NCBI GenBank assembly: GCA_002633005.1
Contig: NMRA01000473.1
Span: 185,471 to 249,470, forward strand
Origin: Phoronis australis
Taxonomy: Eukaryota; Phoronida; Phoronidae
Direction of reading: 5' to 3'
Length of the DNA stretch: 64,000 nucleotides
Each line of letters opens with the position of its first letter. Positions within the stretch are counted from its first letter, which is position 1. The position numbers were made by a program, and so were the translations under genes. Below, piece after piece: positions 36,401 to 44,340 of this stretch. The notes below the pieces were generated by a model. The model was not told where the DNA came from and made no database searches. It saw nothing but the letters and a program-made list of their open reading frames with translations.

Positions 36401-38918
36401 ATTGAACCTAATTCAGAAAGTCAGCCCTTTATATGCCTGATCATGGACTCTATCGTATTGAGATAATTACAATTGTTTTAGCAATATTGTTTTTTGTACG
36501 TTTGTGGTCGTCCAATTAGCCATTTTGTTTTTAAATACACTGATTATTGTTTATTCTCGAATCTTATGCATATCAGGTATTATCCAGCTACAATTGAAAA
36601 CATCCTTTGCTTGCATGTGGAACTTTTGTTGTAGACAAGTTTACAAAAAACTTAAAATTGTTCAAAGGCCTGCTTAAGAAAGATCTAAAAATAATTAAGT
36701 ACATAAAAAAATCAAATGCTATCAAAGGGAATACTTCATTTTGATCGCTGCGCAATTCGCAAGCGTAATCAGTAATCATTTCAGCTTCATAAAGAAGCAG
36801 CACACTGCACTGTATGGGTATGTTGTGGATTGAATAATTAGTGACAAAATTGTGTGTTGATGAATTACATATTCGATCATCAAAGTGTAACATTAACGGG
36901 CTTTCTACTGACAACAAGACAATTGGTGCAGTCTATGAATGTCATTTCTCCTTAATGTGTACCAAATTGAAAAATTTTTACCATTAGTATAAAGTCTTTC
37001 TTCTGAATGGAAAAGTTAATGTCACTCGGGGAGAAAGGGCCGGTATTTATACCAGATGCTTTTAGTTTTCATTTCTCTAGGATCTAGTTTCAATGGCCTA
37101 TAGAAGTGCTTTTAAAAAGGTCCAGTTTCGGCACATGGCTATCCTTCATGTAACTTCAATCGCTTATGTTCAGATCAAACATGCAATTTTCACAAAATAC
37201 GGCAGTCATTTGAATTTATAAACGACTTGCAACATTTCAAGGCATGAGTTAAGACTGTTCAGTCATTGGGAATTCAGAAAATGTAATATATTGTTATGGG
37301 TTTACAATGGATATCAAAACAGTTTCATGAAATGAACTTGAAGGAACTTCATGAAGGTTAAGATTTACCTCGCCATGTTCTTTCCCGGGACACTATTACC
37401 TACTTTTTCTACACATTCAGTTTTACCAAATTTTACAACCCCAACCCGCTATGCCAACCTTCTGCTAAGGACCTGAATAAGTGAATTAAAACAACTTACG
37501 TACCTTTCTTTAACAATTGCTCTCACTTTTCAAAGCCCTTGTTTGTTGTCTCCCATATATAAAGTAGGCTTTGACAACTGAAGTGCATTGGATGGGAAGA
37601 TCTTGCTGGTTAGCTGCAGTCAACTGCTTAAAACCTATTTTTGTCTGTTCAGGGACGGTTGCAGAAGCGATGCATATCTCCTTTGCACGGTAGTAGCCCA
37701 CAAACCTGAAAACCAAAGGTCAGGTGAAAACAGACATGAAATGTTTCCATTTCAACGTGTAATAGATTTCCGGAAGACATTGGATAGGGAGTAAACAAAT
37801 AGTCTAATGGATATTGGTCCTTTGCCTTTGGGCTTGGATGGTAACCATTCCTCACTAACCAATATCGAGTTGACAGCATAAACATTCAGCATTGATGTAA
37901 CTGTCACTGATAAACCTGTTAGAAATCATTCCAAACATTAATAATACTGCTTTGATTTACGAAAAGTTCCCAAGTGCTTTCGCAAATATCGTAACACACA
38001 TCGCAACAAACAATGATTAATTAACCTAACTGGCGACTGCCGCGAAGTCAACATCGGCCCGTACCTAAGTTAACCGGTATCATTATTGTAAACATGGAAA
38101 AATCGTTAAAATAATCCCAAATCTTACCTTCCTTTAATGTCATGCTTACTTCCTCTCGATTTTAGTGTGTATTAAAGGGCTCACGAAATAGAGGCTTCTT
38201 AATCTATCACCTCTAGTAATGTAAAGATTGTCGAATAGCCCCATTGTAGTCATTTGGGTTTGCACGGGCGGCTCAAAAAGTCTCTCAAGTTGCTAAAACT
38301 AGCATTATTTTTTCGTGTGAAATTTAGACCTTTTCAATGGCCAAAGATGTATTCTTCCAACAGCGGTGAAGATATGCTTCATGGGCGGCGCAGCACTGAA
38401 AAAAGAGGGGGGTTAAAGCCCCGTCGGCCCCCCTGTAGTGCACCGCCTATAGACCATGTGCGGCGTAGCACTGAAAAAATTGGGGGGCCATAGCCCTCCC
38501 CCCAGCTCCCTATGGTGCGCCGCCCATGTTGCGTTGCGCATTACAAGCATTCATTTTGTATGAAACTGAGATATGAAAATGTCTTCTGTTCCAGCAGTAG
38601 TTAAGTTTTGAAATTTGACCGATTTTTACGTATATTTTGATACCCTTCGTGATCGCACATTTGAGTCTCATGGCTTTGTGGTCAGCTGAAAATTGCAGAG
38701 AAATTTAAACTGCAATGAAACGTAGCTCCGTTGTTGTAGGTGGGCTTGTTGTCATTGGAATTCATTCACAAGGAGAGCTGAGCGTCATTGACGAGTTTGA
38801 GAGCGAAGTAGAGAAGATGGTGGCACAGAAAAGATGTGTTCTTGTCCAGAAAATTCACTATAAAGTGTTCAACTTACACTTAACCCCTGGCTATGTGTTT
38901 GTCCTGGAAGCTGTCTGA
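15330..38918 (+). CDS. METTL27: METTL27 (WBSCR27)-like methyltransferase, whole five-exon gene
   Basis: Five exons (99, 126, 139, 93 and 179 nt) join in phase into 636 nt, or 211 residues plus stop; human METTL27 is somewhat longer. The product is a class I SAM-dependent methyltransferase whose physiological substrate is, to my knowledge, not established. Seen in order: an N-terminal YDQWAENYE motif (residues 24-32), the SAM-binding loop VLDVAGGTGLV (about 62-72), an acidic post-I segment VDGVDAS (about 83-89), the core strand YDAVIATG after exon 4 begins, and a C-terminal strand ending GYVFVLEAV. No signal peptide or membrane segment is visible, so it is probably soluble and cytosolic or nuclear. 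An in-frame TGA at 15309-15311 makes ATG 15330 the first possible start. Introns are 232, 4556, 643 and 17522 bp, and the two long ones are full of transposons. The family call is from motif order and recall; the exon structure is read directly. Confidence 0.87.
15661..15786 (+). CDS. METTL27: METTL27-like exon 2 (SAM-binding motif I)
   Basis: The acceptor is ATCGTTTCAG ending at 15660, and the exon starts in phase 0. It encodes 42 residues carrying the glycine-rich SAM loop DVAGGTGLV. The donor GTACTT after GAG is non-consensus but gives correct phase, and the protein continues into exon 3 at the length expected for the family. Confidence 0.88.
15787..18422. other. METTL27-like intron 2, 5' part; no gene seen
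   Basis: Two related short segments (near 15870-15915 and 17120-17165, sharing a TACCGCCCAACCCCC-like word) suggest an old dispersed repeat. Nothing else is recognised. Confidence 0.35.
18423..18985 (-). mobile_element. Penelope-like element fragment with GIY-YIG endonuclease end
   Basis: Read on the minus strand: IPYVQGLSDCLKRTFKQF, then VVYGVQCKDAQCSGSYIGET (the GIY-YIG signature region with its preceding cysteines), KMRMSQHRR, and EEDWFRRGVKEALHERIESP followed by SLNKRGG. This is the C-terminal linker and endonuclease of a Penelope-like retroelement with GIY-YIG nuclease; frameshifts separate the pieces. The reverse transcriptase part is missing. At the 5' side (18945-18980) a 30-bp piece of the same coding sequence reappears in inverted orientation. 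It lies in intron 2 of the methyltransferase gene. Confidence 0.82.
19035..20030 (+). mobile_element. Ty3/gypsy pol fragment (RT end, RNase H)
   Basis: Begins at the catalytic box of the reverse transcriptase, read as VYLDAIS where YLDD is expected, so one catalytic Asp is changed. Continues through a thumb/connection segment with several stops, then SCDASNVGIGA and the RNase H core (RRYSQIQREALAIIFALKNF, VTDHKPL, NRLAGWSLFLGQYDYNIEYR) at about 19505-19819, and fades in the linker before integrase. No LTRs are visible. It is truncated and inactive, lies in intron 2, and sits back to back with the Penelope fragment. Confidence 0.85.
20343..20481 (+). CDS. METTL27: METTL27-like exon 3
   Basis: Begins after TTTTGTCTAG, giving LQKRG followed by NVDGVDAS and GMLRIAKENGVY, which is typical post-motif-I sequence for the family. 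A second AG six bases later (20347-20348) would also keep frame but would drop two residues of the helix, so the upstream AG is preferred. The donor is GTAATT after a single G (phase 1). Confidence 0.86.
20482..21124. other. METTL27-like intron 3
   Basis: Intron of 643 bp with canonical GT...AG ends. The minus-strand frame at 20779-21042 is not supported by any motif. Confidence 0.6.
21125..21217 (+). CDS. METTL27: METTL27-like exon 4
   Basis: Follows an acceptor ending TTTTTATAG and completes a split glycine codon. It encodes SYDAVIATGCF and the helix LVELLRIVKR, matching the motif II to III region of the family. The donor is a perfect GTAAGT after one G (phase 1). The next intron is about 17.5 kb. 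Confidence 0.87.
21871..22438 (+). repeat. 71-bp tandem array, 8 copies
   Basis: Units start with GTGACGTGATCCAATAAA at 21871, 21942, 22013, 22084, 22155, 22226, 22297 and 22368, exactly 71 bp apart. They differ at only a few sites, mainly GCTACAGG versus GCTGCAGG. High homogeneity points to recent amplification. Each unit carries TGACGTGA and a CTGCAG-containing end. Confidence 0.95.
22464..22694 (+). repeat. 33-bp tandem array with CACGTG palindromes, 7 copies
   Basis: Units begin CTTGTCGATCACGTGATACA at 22464 and every 33 bp to 22662. Six of seven contain the palindrome ATCACGTGAT with a CACGTG E-box; the second has CACGCG. The array is contiguous with no unique spacers. It starts 25 bp after the 71-bp array. 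Confidence 0.95.
22893..24099. mobile_element. non-autonomous element with 12-bp inverted ends and internal 433-bp tandem repeat
   Basis: Left end ACTCTGCGCGTG (22893-22904) is matched by CACGCGCAGAGT at 24088-24099. The left end also forms a hairpin (CTCTGCGC and GCGCAGAG), and just outside the right end is ATTGTCACGCCGTGACAAT, another hairpin. Inside, the word TGCACCGGA(A/T) and the following GGTCAAT..GTGCAAAGGTCAT recur at 23086, 23519 and 23952, a period of exactly 433 bp (about 2.3 copies). No transposase is encoded. The superfamily is unknown; the GTTATT sequence near both outer borders may be a target duplication. Confidence 0.7.
24100..24495. other. intronic sequence without recognised feature
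   Basis: Apart from the palindrome at 24104-24122 that borders the preceding element, nothing is supported here. Confidence 0.35.
24496..24842. mobile_element. foldback element with arms of about 140 bp
   Basis: The left arm (24496-24637) and right arm (24704-24842) are inverted copies: GTTCTTTC...ACCATTCA, TGCTCCAGCGAGTTCGCAA, AAAGCACAAAAA and TTTGACGGTT..GAGGTCAA recur as reverse complements with small indels. The spacer is about 66 bp and encodes nothing. A transcript would fold into a long imperfect hairpin. Confidence 0.8.
24843..25769. other. intronic sequence without recognised feature
   Basis: Only short chance frames occur. No motif or repeat can be linked to other parts of the window. 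Confidence 0.35.
25770..26104 (-). mobile_element. MITE family M1, copy 1
   Basis: About 335 bp, from CATAGGCAGATTTAAGGGGG to GGTATCCTAGATCCGCCACTG. It shares its whole body (CCGCAAGCAAAATGA, GTGAGGAAATATTGAG and others) with copies at 28386-28694 and 32835-33166. The ends are imperfect inverted repeats of CAGTGGCGGATCTAGG versus CATAGGCGGATTTAGG. Flanks GGTGC and GGGGC are compatible with a 5-bp target duplication. Confidence 0.82.
26210..26585 (+). repeat. dispersed repeat family R1, copy 2
   Basis: Homologous to 720-1080 in the same orientation. It contains a frame open over 137 codons (26181-26594), but the equivalent frame in copy 1 is interrupted and composition is not protein-like, so I do not call a gene. 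Confidence 0.6.
26931..27082 (+). CDS. candidate alternative terminal exon of the METTL27-like gene
   Basis: A strong acceptor (GTTCATTTTCAG) is followed by 50 open codons in phase 1 starting EDIFEIKFSS and ending NTLGA and TAA. Phase 1 is exactly what exon 4 (ending 21217) requires. A poly(A) signal AATAAA follows at 27242. The peptide resembles no methyltransferase C-terminus that I know, so use of this exon would give a truncated enzyme. It could equally be part of an unrelated transposon or chance. Confidence 0.25.
27242..27266. terminator. palindromic AATAAA element
   Basis: AATAAAGTAAA, ACA, TTTACTTTATT is a perfect 11-bp inverted repeat that places AATAAA on both strands. It could serve as a poly(A) signal in either direction. 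No transcript evidence is available. Confidence 0.4.
27267..28236. other. intronic sequence without recognised feature
   Basis: A/T-rich sequence with chance frames only. Nothing is supported. Confidence 0.35.
28237..28954 (+). repeat. repeat X, copy 1 (interrupted by MITE)
   Basis: From AATACGGCCATGTAATAATG to CTCTTTTCAAGTAATAAATA, this matches 30746-31157 throughout once the MITE at 28386-28694 is removed. It includes TCGATAGCCGGTTCGATC and TAACTATTTTCAGGAG. Confidence 0.85.
28386..28694 (+). mobile_element. MITE family M1, copy 2
   Basis: Inverted relative to the other two copies: begins CAGTGGCGGATCTAGGATAA and ends AAATCCGCCTATG. It is flanked by a perfect 5-bp duplication AAGTA (28381-28385 and 28695-28699). 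The related repeat at 30746-31157 has a single uninterrupted CAAGTAATAC at this point, giving an empty site inside the window. The termini do not match canonical Transib ends, so the superfamily is left open. Confidence 0.9.
28963..29161 (+). repeat. repeat Y, left part
   Basis: Shares TTTCTTTTACTGGAGAAA, GCAAGTACATACATAT and GTGATCCGCCACGTGAACAG with 34600-34740. It is cut at 29161 by the LINE; the right part resumes near 30640. Confidence 0.7.
29162..30639 (+). mobile_element. 5'-truncated jockey/CR1-like LINE
   Basis: Starts inside the reverse transcriptase domain (QYGFRGGHSTE in one frame), continues to the end of the protein, has a 3' UTR of about 220 bp and ends with TTAATAAAGTGTATTACTAC and TACTACT, a short microsatellite-type tail. 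Truncation at the 5' end and a simple-sequence tail are typical of target-primed insertion. It interrupts repeat Y. Confidence 0.88.
29221..30414 (+). pseudogene. LINE reverse transcriptase, frameshifted
   Basis: Non-LTR reverse transcriptase. Motifs: AILIDLSKAFDSLSHSILLD, RGVPQGSILGPLLFIIYMND, and the catalytic box YADDT (about 29549-29563) in the first open stretch (29221-29646). The frame then shifts to a second stretch (about 29607-30044) with the thumb region (FYLLGVTINEKLLWSPHINN), and shifts again to a third (30073-30414) with the C-terminal segment. The endonuclease and ORF1 are missing. At least three frame breaks make the copy inactive. Confidence 0.88.
30640..30745 (+). repeat. repeat Y, right part
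   Basis: GGAATAATGTCTCGTGGGAT and the following ACTTCAT...CACTCTCGGTACG match 34757-34815, which is the continuation of the left part in copy 34600-34870. Y is therefore split by the LINE at 29162-30639. Confidence 0.7.
30746..31157 (+). repeat. repeat X, copy 2 (uninterrupted)
   Basis: Same unit as 28237-28954 without the MITE. The minus strand holds a frame (30549-30962) whose core is frameshifted in copy 1, so coding status is doubtful. Confidence 0.85.
31248..31876. mobile_element. foldback element with arms of about 97 bp
   Basis: The left arm (31248-31344) reads CGCAGAATGATGAATGTTGG, CAAATCCCCTTTTATCCA, TGACGTCAC and CCCTGAGAACTCG. The right arm (31780-31876) is its reverse complement with few differences. 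About 435 bp lies between, with no transposase. It abuts the THAP element that starts at 31889. Confidence 0.78.
32057..32210 (+). pseudogene. degenerate THAP domain of the copy A transposon
   Basis: MGKRC followed by a stop, then DVCSPDSRYA, and in the next frame KPKNDVEKRKLWIKLYGYP. This corresponds to the THAP pattern MGK.C...C.SDSRYA...FPKPK..EK...W.KLCGRPH. The sister copy keeps the VKLCGRPH part. Several stops make it non-functional. Confidence 0.6.
32835..33166 (-). mobile_element. MITE family M1, copy 3 (nested)
   Basis: Same orientation as copy 1, ending CTAGATCCGCCACTG, flanked by AATTC and TATTC. It lies inside the THAP element at 31889-33853. The sister THAP element at 58195-59834 lacks it at the equivalent place. 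A 3-N gap (32868-32870) falls in its poly-C tract. Confidence 0.85.
33854..34452. other. intronic sequence without recognised feature
   Basis: Nothing is supported in this stretch. Confidence 0.35.
34453..34584. mobile_element. cruciform-like hairpin MITE
   Basis: Two arms of about 60 bp form an almost perfect inverted repeat: GTGGATTTTGGAGAATTATC against GATAATTCTCCAAAATCCAC, with outer GTTATCCCC / GGGGATAAC and central GGGGC-TAAC-GCCCC. The loop is only four bases. This is one of the strongest secondary-structure signals in the window. Confidence 0.9.
34600..34870 (+). repeat. repeat Y, uninterrupted copy
   Basis: Contains in one piece the segments found on either side of the LINE, and so serves as the empty-site reference. 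Confidence 0.7.
35530..35686 (+). pseudogene. degenerate THAP domain
   Basis: FPDARLR, then a one-base shift, then WSQIPKK and, in frame to a stop, SLTPRVCSVHFH. This reproduces the THAP pattern FP.D..LR..W......P....VCS.HF. The N-terminal cysteines are not identified. It lies in intron 4 of the methyltransferase gene and is probably a transposon remnant. Confidence 0.5.
35687..38379. other. intronic sequence, 3' end of the 17.5-kb intron
   Basis: The minus frames at 36588-36917 and 37510-37885 show no motif I recognise. No repeat in this stretch can be linked to the rest of the window. Confidence 0.35.
38380..38528. mobile_element. short foldback MITE, dimeric
   Basis: Perfect 13-bp inverted ends: CATGGGCGGCGCA (38380-38392) and TGCGCCGCCCATG (38516-38528). 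Inside, the motif GGCG(C/T)AGCACTGAAAAA occurs twice and GGGG/CCCC runs are paired, so it looks like a tandem or nested dimer. It lies about 210 bp before the last METTL27-like exon. Confidence 0.8.
38740..38918 (+). CDS. METTL27: METTL27-like exon 5 (terminal)
   Basis: The acceptor is CCGTTGTTGTAG. The exon starts in phase 1 and completes the GG turn after the exon 4 helix (KRGGLVVIG), which is the canonical methyltransferase position. It encodes the C-terminal 58 residues, ending GYVFVLEAV and TGA at 38916-38918. Its fit to exon 4 in both phase and fold, across 17.5 kb, is the main evidence that this distant exon belongs to the gene. Confidence 0.83.
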
Positions 38919-41900
38919 CAATATAGGAGAAACTCTGTTCAGTATTAGGCCTTTAAAGACATAGCTTCACACCAAACCAACTGCTTTTCAAAACAAATAA
39001 TAGCACTGTGTGAATCCGTTGCACATGGAAGTTCTTGTCCGCACAGCTTGGTTAATGAGAAAAGCCCAGCAGTAATGACCTTGTCCTACTTCAGCCGGAT
39101 ATTCTGAGAACGGGCATATGTGGTTACATAACCGTCTGTGATGTCAGACCAGGAAGACAGCTGTGCATTGCAATGGCTACAAGCCGTCAACCCTCCAAAA
39201 TTTTGCTTGCCTCATATGATAATTCCTTTCAACTCCATTTGTTGGAATAACTAAATTGTTGTTTGCCAAGGAGATGTAAAGACCAGTGTATCACAGATAA
39301 TCAAGCCTAATACAAAATATTGCAGTTTTCATTTTTCCATTTTCAGAAGTGAGTAAAAAGGGTGTCTCCTTTTAACTTAACCACGTATACAATTGAAATT
39401 TTAGTAGAGGTGGCAATCTCAACGACAGAATTACAAGAACACTTGGAATGGAAGTCTGAACTTAGTTTTTTAAATTAATGTGTTAATCTATTGAATTAAT
39501 AATAAACCCAAGGCATCAAGAAATATTACCTGAAGATGCCAGTGAACATATTATTTCAGCCGTTTATTACGGCAAGTTAATTCTATCATGTTTTGGTCAC
39601 TGAGTCATAGAAATCAAAGAACAAATCAGAGGACTATTATGATTTAATCCACAGTTCAAATTAAAATCAAGTGCTTTCAGTCGGCATTATATATTTGGTT
39701 TCTACAGTGAAAAACTTTCAAGGTAGTTGAAGGATACCGCTACTGTACATAAGTCACAACTAAAATAATCTCAGTACAGTAAACTTTATATGTGAGCCAA
39801 ACTGATTTAATCTTTTACCAAAATAAGTAACTTAGAATGCACAGTACTTTAGAACTTTTAAGCATTACAAACGTTATCCAACAACAAGACACATTTACAT
39901 GATATGAAAGTGGATATGCCTAACTATTACCAGGTGTTTCCTTACACTAGAATGAATTCGACGAGCATGATTTAAAAAAATAAGAAATTGCATGGGAAAA
40001 GGTTTGGAGGCTGGAAACTTCACAATCCAACATAGCCTATTACTCAAATTAAGAGCATTTACATTTTGTAGCCTTGATAACTTGAATTTGGAAAATAAAA
40101 AGTTACAATGCATGTATTAAACGAAAGATTCATGCGTAAAATTTAGAAGAATATAAATTATGTTGTGACACAAACCTTGAAGCGCAATTGACTTTCAAAG
40201 AAAAAACGATTTCACAACTTCTTCGACTATTTTTAATGCAAGTGTATGGTCAACTGAATGGGATATTCTCACTACAATAATTAGAGTATTACTTAGATTT
40301 TTGCACAAAAAATAATCATGATTATGCAAAGTTGCTTTTGTATAGCAGCTTTCATTACAATGTATCAAAGTTAAGTCATCACCAAGTACAAAATAGCAGA
40401 TTAAACATGCCCTTCAGTTCAGCAGAAGTCGCCATGTTGTCGTTGCCGCCGGAAATGAGTCCAACGGGAATTGTGGGCACTTTTACAACTCAATAAGAAG
40501 CATCTGCTTGGCTGAAATCCAATGAAAACTATTGAATCCCTCAGAATAGTTGGTATAGACCTTTCTTAATAAATTTCATTGTAAATTATTGGTGAAAATA
40601 ATTTATACACTGTTTTAAACTCGGGCCGTATGCCACTGTTGTCCAAGATGGCCGACCCGATCCAAACAAATAACCCAAATTTCGCCACCAAAATTGCAAT
40701 AAATGTGCACTGCTTAACCAGATTTTGATAATTTTTCAATTTTTATTGAGTGGGATGCATCATCTTTCCGATTATATTGAAGTATTTTCGCAAATCGAAA
40801 AAAATGGTTGGACAGCCCTACTCTTACCGTACATTCAGTTCAGCTAGCGATCCACTAGGCTAAAATTCAATAGATTGCAACGACAGGTAACGAGCATCAA
40901 GCTATTCAGCACATCCACCTACAAACACTTACCGATCTGTTGCAAAAACTGTAATTCAAAAGAAAACCAATCTACTGGCTACTTCTAGCACTAAGCCTGT
41001 CCGACAGTGTCCGTAGATGCTATCCGTCGTTTTCAATGTTAGGTTGTCAATACTAGCGCAAGGCTCACTAGCTTCTGGAAAGCGACGGCATGTACCGTTT
41101 CGAATACTCTCTAAAAGTTCACTTATCCTGGTTTGCAACTATACTCGGATCACATGCAGTCGTTCTAGAAGCAGTCCATAGAAATATGTTCGCTATATAT
41201 TACCGAACACGGCGACGCTCCACTCGTGGACTTCACAGAGTATTCTCACTTGCGACGCAGTCTTGGATGAGTGGAAAACTTGCGTAAAGATACCCCAGCC
41301 CGTGGCGTATTGTCACAGCCTCCAGCGATCAGGCATTCTTCTTTAAATATTTACTCCAGTTTAAATCTAAAAATCTGCCTTCATTTGAAAAAAGTGCTTA
41401 TGGCACACAGTAATGGACACTGTGGACTCGGTCAGGCTGACTCTGCAATGATCGGGTCACTACTAACTACTGTAAAATGTTCATGGCAACACACAAGACC
41501 ATGTGCATATGTGTCACATTTCCGAGAATTAATGGGCAAAATTTGCATAATAAACCGATTCTAACAAACAGAAAGATTCCATTTGTGCCAGAAAGTCCCA
41601 GTACAAACCTATGGACAGACTCAGCAGTGATCGGGTCAGGTTCCTGATATGACGTGTTTCCGAAGATAGCCGATGTTGAAAATTTTTTGTTCTAATGTAA
41701 CAAAAGGGTTCCGTGCGTAAAGGATACTAAGTATTGGCTTTCTGAAATATTACGTGATACGTCAAATCAGATCAAGCGGTTTGGAAGTCTAGACTTTTAC
41801 TTTTTATGAACTTCAGTTGCACTGCACCTAATCGTTTAGTTGGCTACAGACTGACCCATTTTTTATAAAAACGCGCAACTCAGAGAAACGTCTACACAAA

Positions 41901-41925
41901 TTACACCCTATGGCTTCCTGGAAGA
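38919..41925. other. 3' UTR candidate and sequence without recognised gene
   Basis: Beyond the poly(A) signal near 39501 nothing is identified with confidence. A CCGGAAATG site (about 40451) and CAAGATGGCCG (about 40648) resemble ETS and YY1 promoter sites, but the short MADPIQTNN frame that follows has no convincing donor. Confidence 0.35.
39501..39506 (+). terminator. candidate poly(A) signal for the METTL27-like gene
   Basis: First clear AATAAA downstream of the stop codon, about 580 nt away. The intervening sequence contains no recognised feature and could be 3' UTR. Inferred from position only. Confidence 0.35.
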
Positions 41926-42060
41926 GGCGGTGTAGCCTAGTGTGATAGGTGCCTTCTTTCTTTAATCGAGTTCGTGGGTTAGAATCCCACTGGGTCACAC
42001 TGATACGCCCTTGGGTCAGGTTTCAAGTTCCTCAGCTAGGTTTTTATTATATATTAATAA
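41926..42060 (+). repeat. tRNA-derived SINE
   Basis: The A-box-like TGTAGCCTAGTGTG (about 41931-41944) and B-box-like GGGTTAGAATCCCAC (about 41976-41990) are spaced as in an internal RNA polymerase III promoter. They are followed by an unrelated tail with TTTTTATTATATATTAATAA. The cloverleaf is incomplete, so this is not a working tRNA gene. Confidence 0.65.
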
Positions 42061-44340
42061 AGCATAAAAATTGTTCCAGGTGATCAGTGCAATGGGCCCA
42101 TATGCGCTGCCTGCGCACGTCTGGTACAACGTGTATCAGACAGCCTGCAATTATGCAGCTAATGACTTATCAAAGGGTCTCGTTTTTTTAACTTTGGTCC
42201 GGTATAAATAACACCACAGACCTGGAAATCCAGCGAAACACTTTTACCTTACAAATTTCAATTGACAAACCCTGGTCTCAGAAAATTTGAGAACTCGGCA
42301 AAAGATCTATTGAGGAAATTCCCGTGATGAAAATCATCCATTTTGTTTATTTACTTCACCTAGTACTTAATTTGAAATAGCCGGTAAAATGAAGCCCATC
42401 CGAGTAAGCACCATGTGGGTTCCTATGCTAACCCCAATATGGTAGAACCCAACAAGCTCAAATTGCGGTCAAATCAGGATGAGCACATTAATAAGGGAAT
42501 TTACTGTATCAACAGATTGGCCAAATAAAAATGATACAAAGTGTTGCTACAGTGCACACGTGCGCAATACTTGGTCTATCATTTTCCCGCCGTAAGTGTA
42601 TGAACCAGTCAGATTAATTACCAATGGCGCAAAGTTTTTGAAAACAAGCTTGATTCCTAGGGAGTCTTGTTACTGCTATGTTTATTTTCAAAACTTTATT
42701 GTGTTACATTTAATTTATTGTTGTTCAACTCAATGAGATCACTTAATATAAATGCAATCAACGCGATTAATGCAGTGTAAAAACCAAAAGTTATGCTCTA
42801 TCCAGTGGCGTCTCCAGGATACCATAAGGGGCTGTAACATGATAGCCCAGCAATGTATCTATTGCTGTGGTAAATTCTATTTAATAGCTTTTTTTGTACT
42901 GGGACACCCTCATGTTGGAGAGATTCATTTGCCTTGTTATATTTAATATATAGTTTAGACTTACACTACGGCTTATCATTACATGGTGTCAGGATGGCAG
43001 CGGCTTACCTAGATAAGGGCCCTCCGACGGACTGGCCCATGGCATTTACTACGTAAGCCAACGCTGTGTGTATTATCTTACTCATATGGAGTACATTTGC
43101 CTGCGCGAAAGTAGTTCATTTCTATCATTTTGCTCGGCATACGGCGCTTTTGTAAACATGGTGGCTCGCGATTTCTGGTTTAGGCAGTAGGCCTATCGCG
43201 TTTTTGAATCAATGTAAATGTTACTTAACAACTTTTGTAAATGCCGACGCAGATCAATCTCCGCAAACTGGTAATCTAACCTGGACCTTCCATGTACGCC
43301 TGCACGGTGGTACTTGCTTTAAAAGTGAGTTAAAAGGAGTCTGAATTGAAGATAAATCGCCTGGTGATTTTCGAGACATCACTGTGACAGTGGCCGCATG
43401 GACTTCGACTTCAGAGTTCAGTCTTCTTACATTTAACTACTTTGGTAACAAGTCGGATGTAATGTTTCCTGGTTTTGAGAATGTCGCTATCAATATGTTG
43501 TAATAACTTCAGTGCAGGTTCACTAGTTATACCTCACGGAATCAGGCTGTTAGTGTTAGCCAGATGGAACACACCAGTGACAACAAATGTCTAGACTTGA
43601 CCAGGCGAATACACGTGTTGTTGGTCACTTTATACTAGGGGAAAATTGGAAAAAACAACAGGATAAGGACATGGTCAAAAAAGTTTATGAATGTAACAAC
43701 TGAATAAAATTCCTGTTGTTCAGTGCATTAGATAGTGGCCACCGTCTCTAGCTGGCCCCAGTAGAGACAATGATTGAACAGAAGCTCCTGTGGGAGTTTC
43801 ATACATTGATAGGTTTTCGGTGACTTATGCCTCATACTGATTAAAACATGAAAGTCATGTTTTTTAAGTACCTATTGCTCATAGAGACACCTTAGGTACC
43901 CATTGATGTCTTTAATTTCTTCCAACTCAAAAAATACTGTAATGTAACTTTTTCTTCAATCAGTCCTTCATTCAGTTACCCAAATTGTCAACTGGCCAGT
44001 TTTACACTGCGCGCCCACCTATTTTTACCACACCCGCCAGTGTGAGGCAAAATTCGCCTTAAATCTTCCGGCGTATGTTACTATCAGTGGATGAAACTTG
44101 TTATCCATGTCAGGGACCATTATATCCGAGCAGAGTCATGTTTTGTAATTCTGTAACTATAGAATTTCTGCAAAAGGTTGATTAAACATATTTTTCATCT
44201 GCAGTACTAAAATTGATCAGCTTGATTAAAATTTTACAGCCGTAAGTCAACTCACTTGAACACAGATGATTCTAGGAGGCACATCAGTCATGCTAGTAAA
44301 AATTGAAAGCCTTTGCTATTTACGTATATCTAATTTCAGA
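42061..44340. other. no recognisable gene
   Basis: Aside from the M1-like fragment at 42804-42850 I see no coding, RNA or repeat feature. Confidence 0.35.
42804..42850 (+). repeat. M1-like end fragment
   Basis: CAGTGGCGTCTCCAGGATAC followed by CATAAGGGGCTGTAACATG resembles the CAGTGGCGGATCTAGGATAC end of family M1. No partner end is found nearby. Confidence 0.45.

Noticed and set aside
36588-36917. 109-codon minus frame considered as a transposase remnant
   Set aside because: No conserved motif could be placed; probably chance in A/T-rich sequence.
40652-40740. MADPIQTNN frame after a YY1-like CAAGATGGCCG, as a first exon
   Set aside because: No consensus donor before the stop and no downstream exon found.
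41926-42000. Functional tRNA gene
   Set aside because: Box A and B are recognisable but the acceptor and anticodon stems do not pair well; a SINE head fits better.
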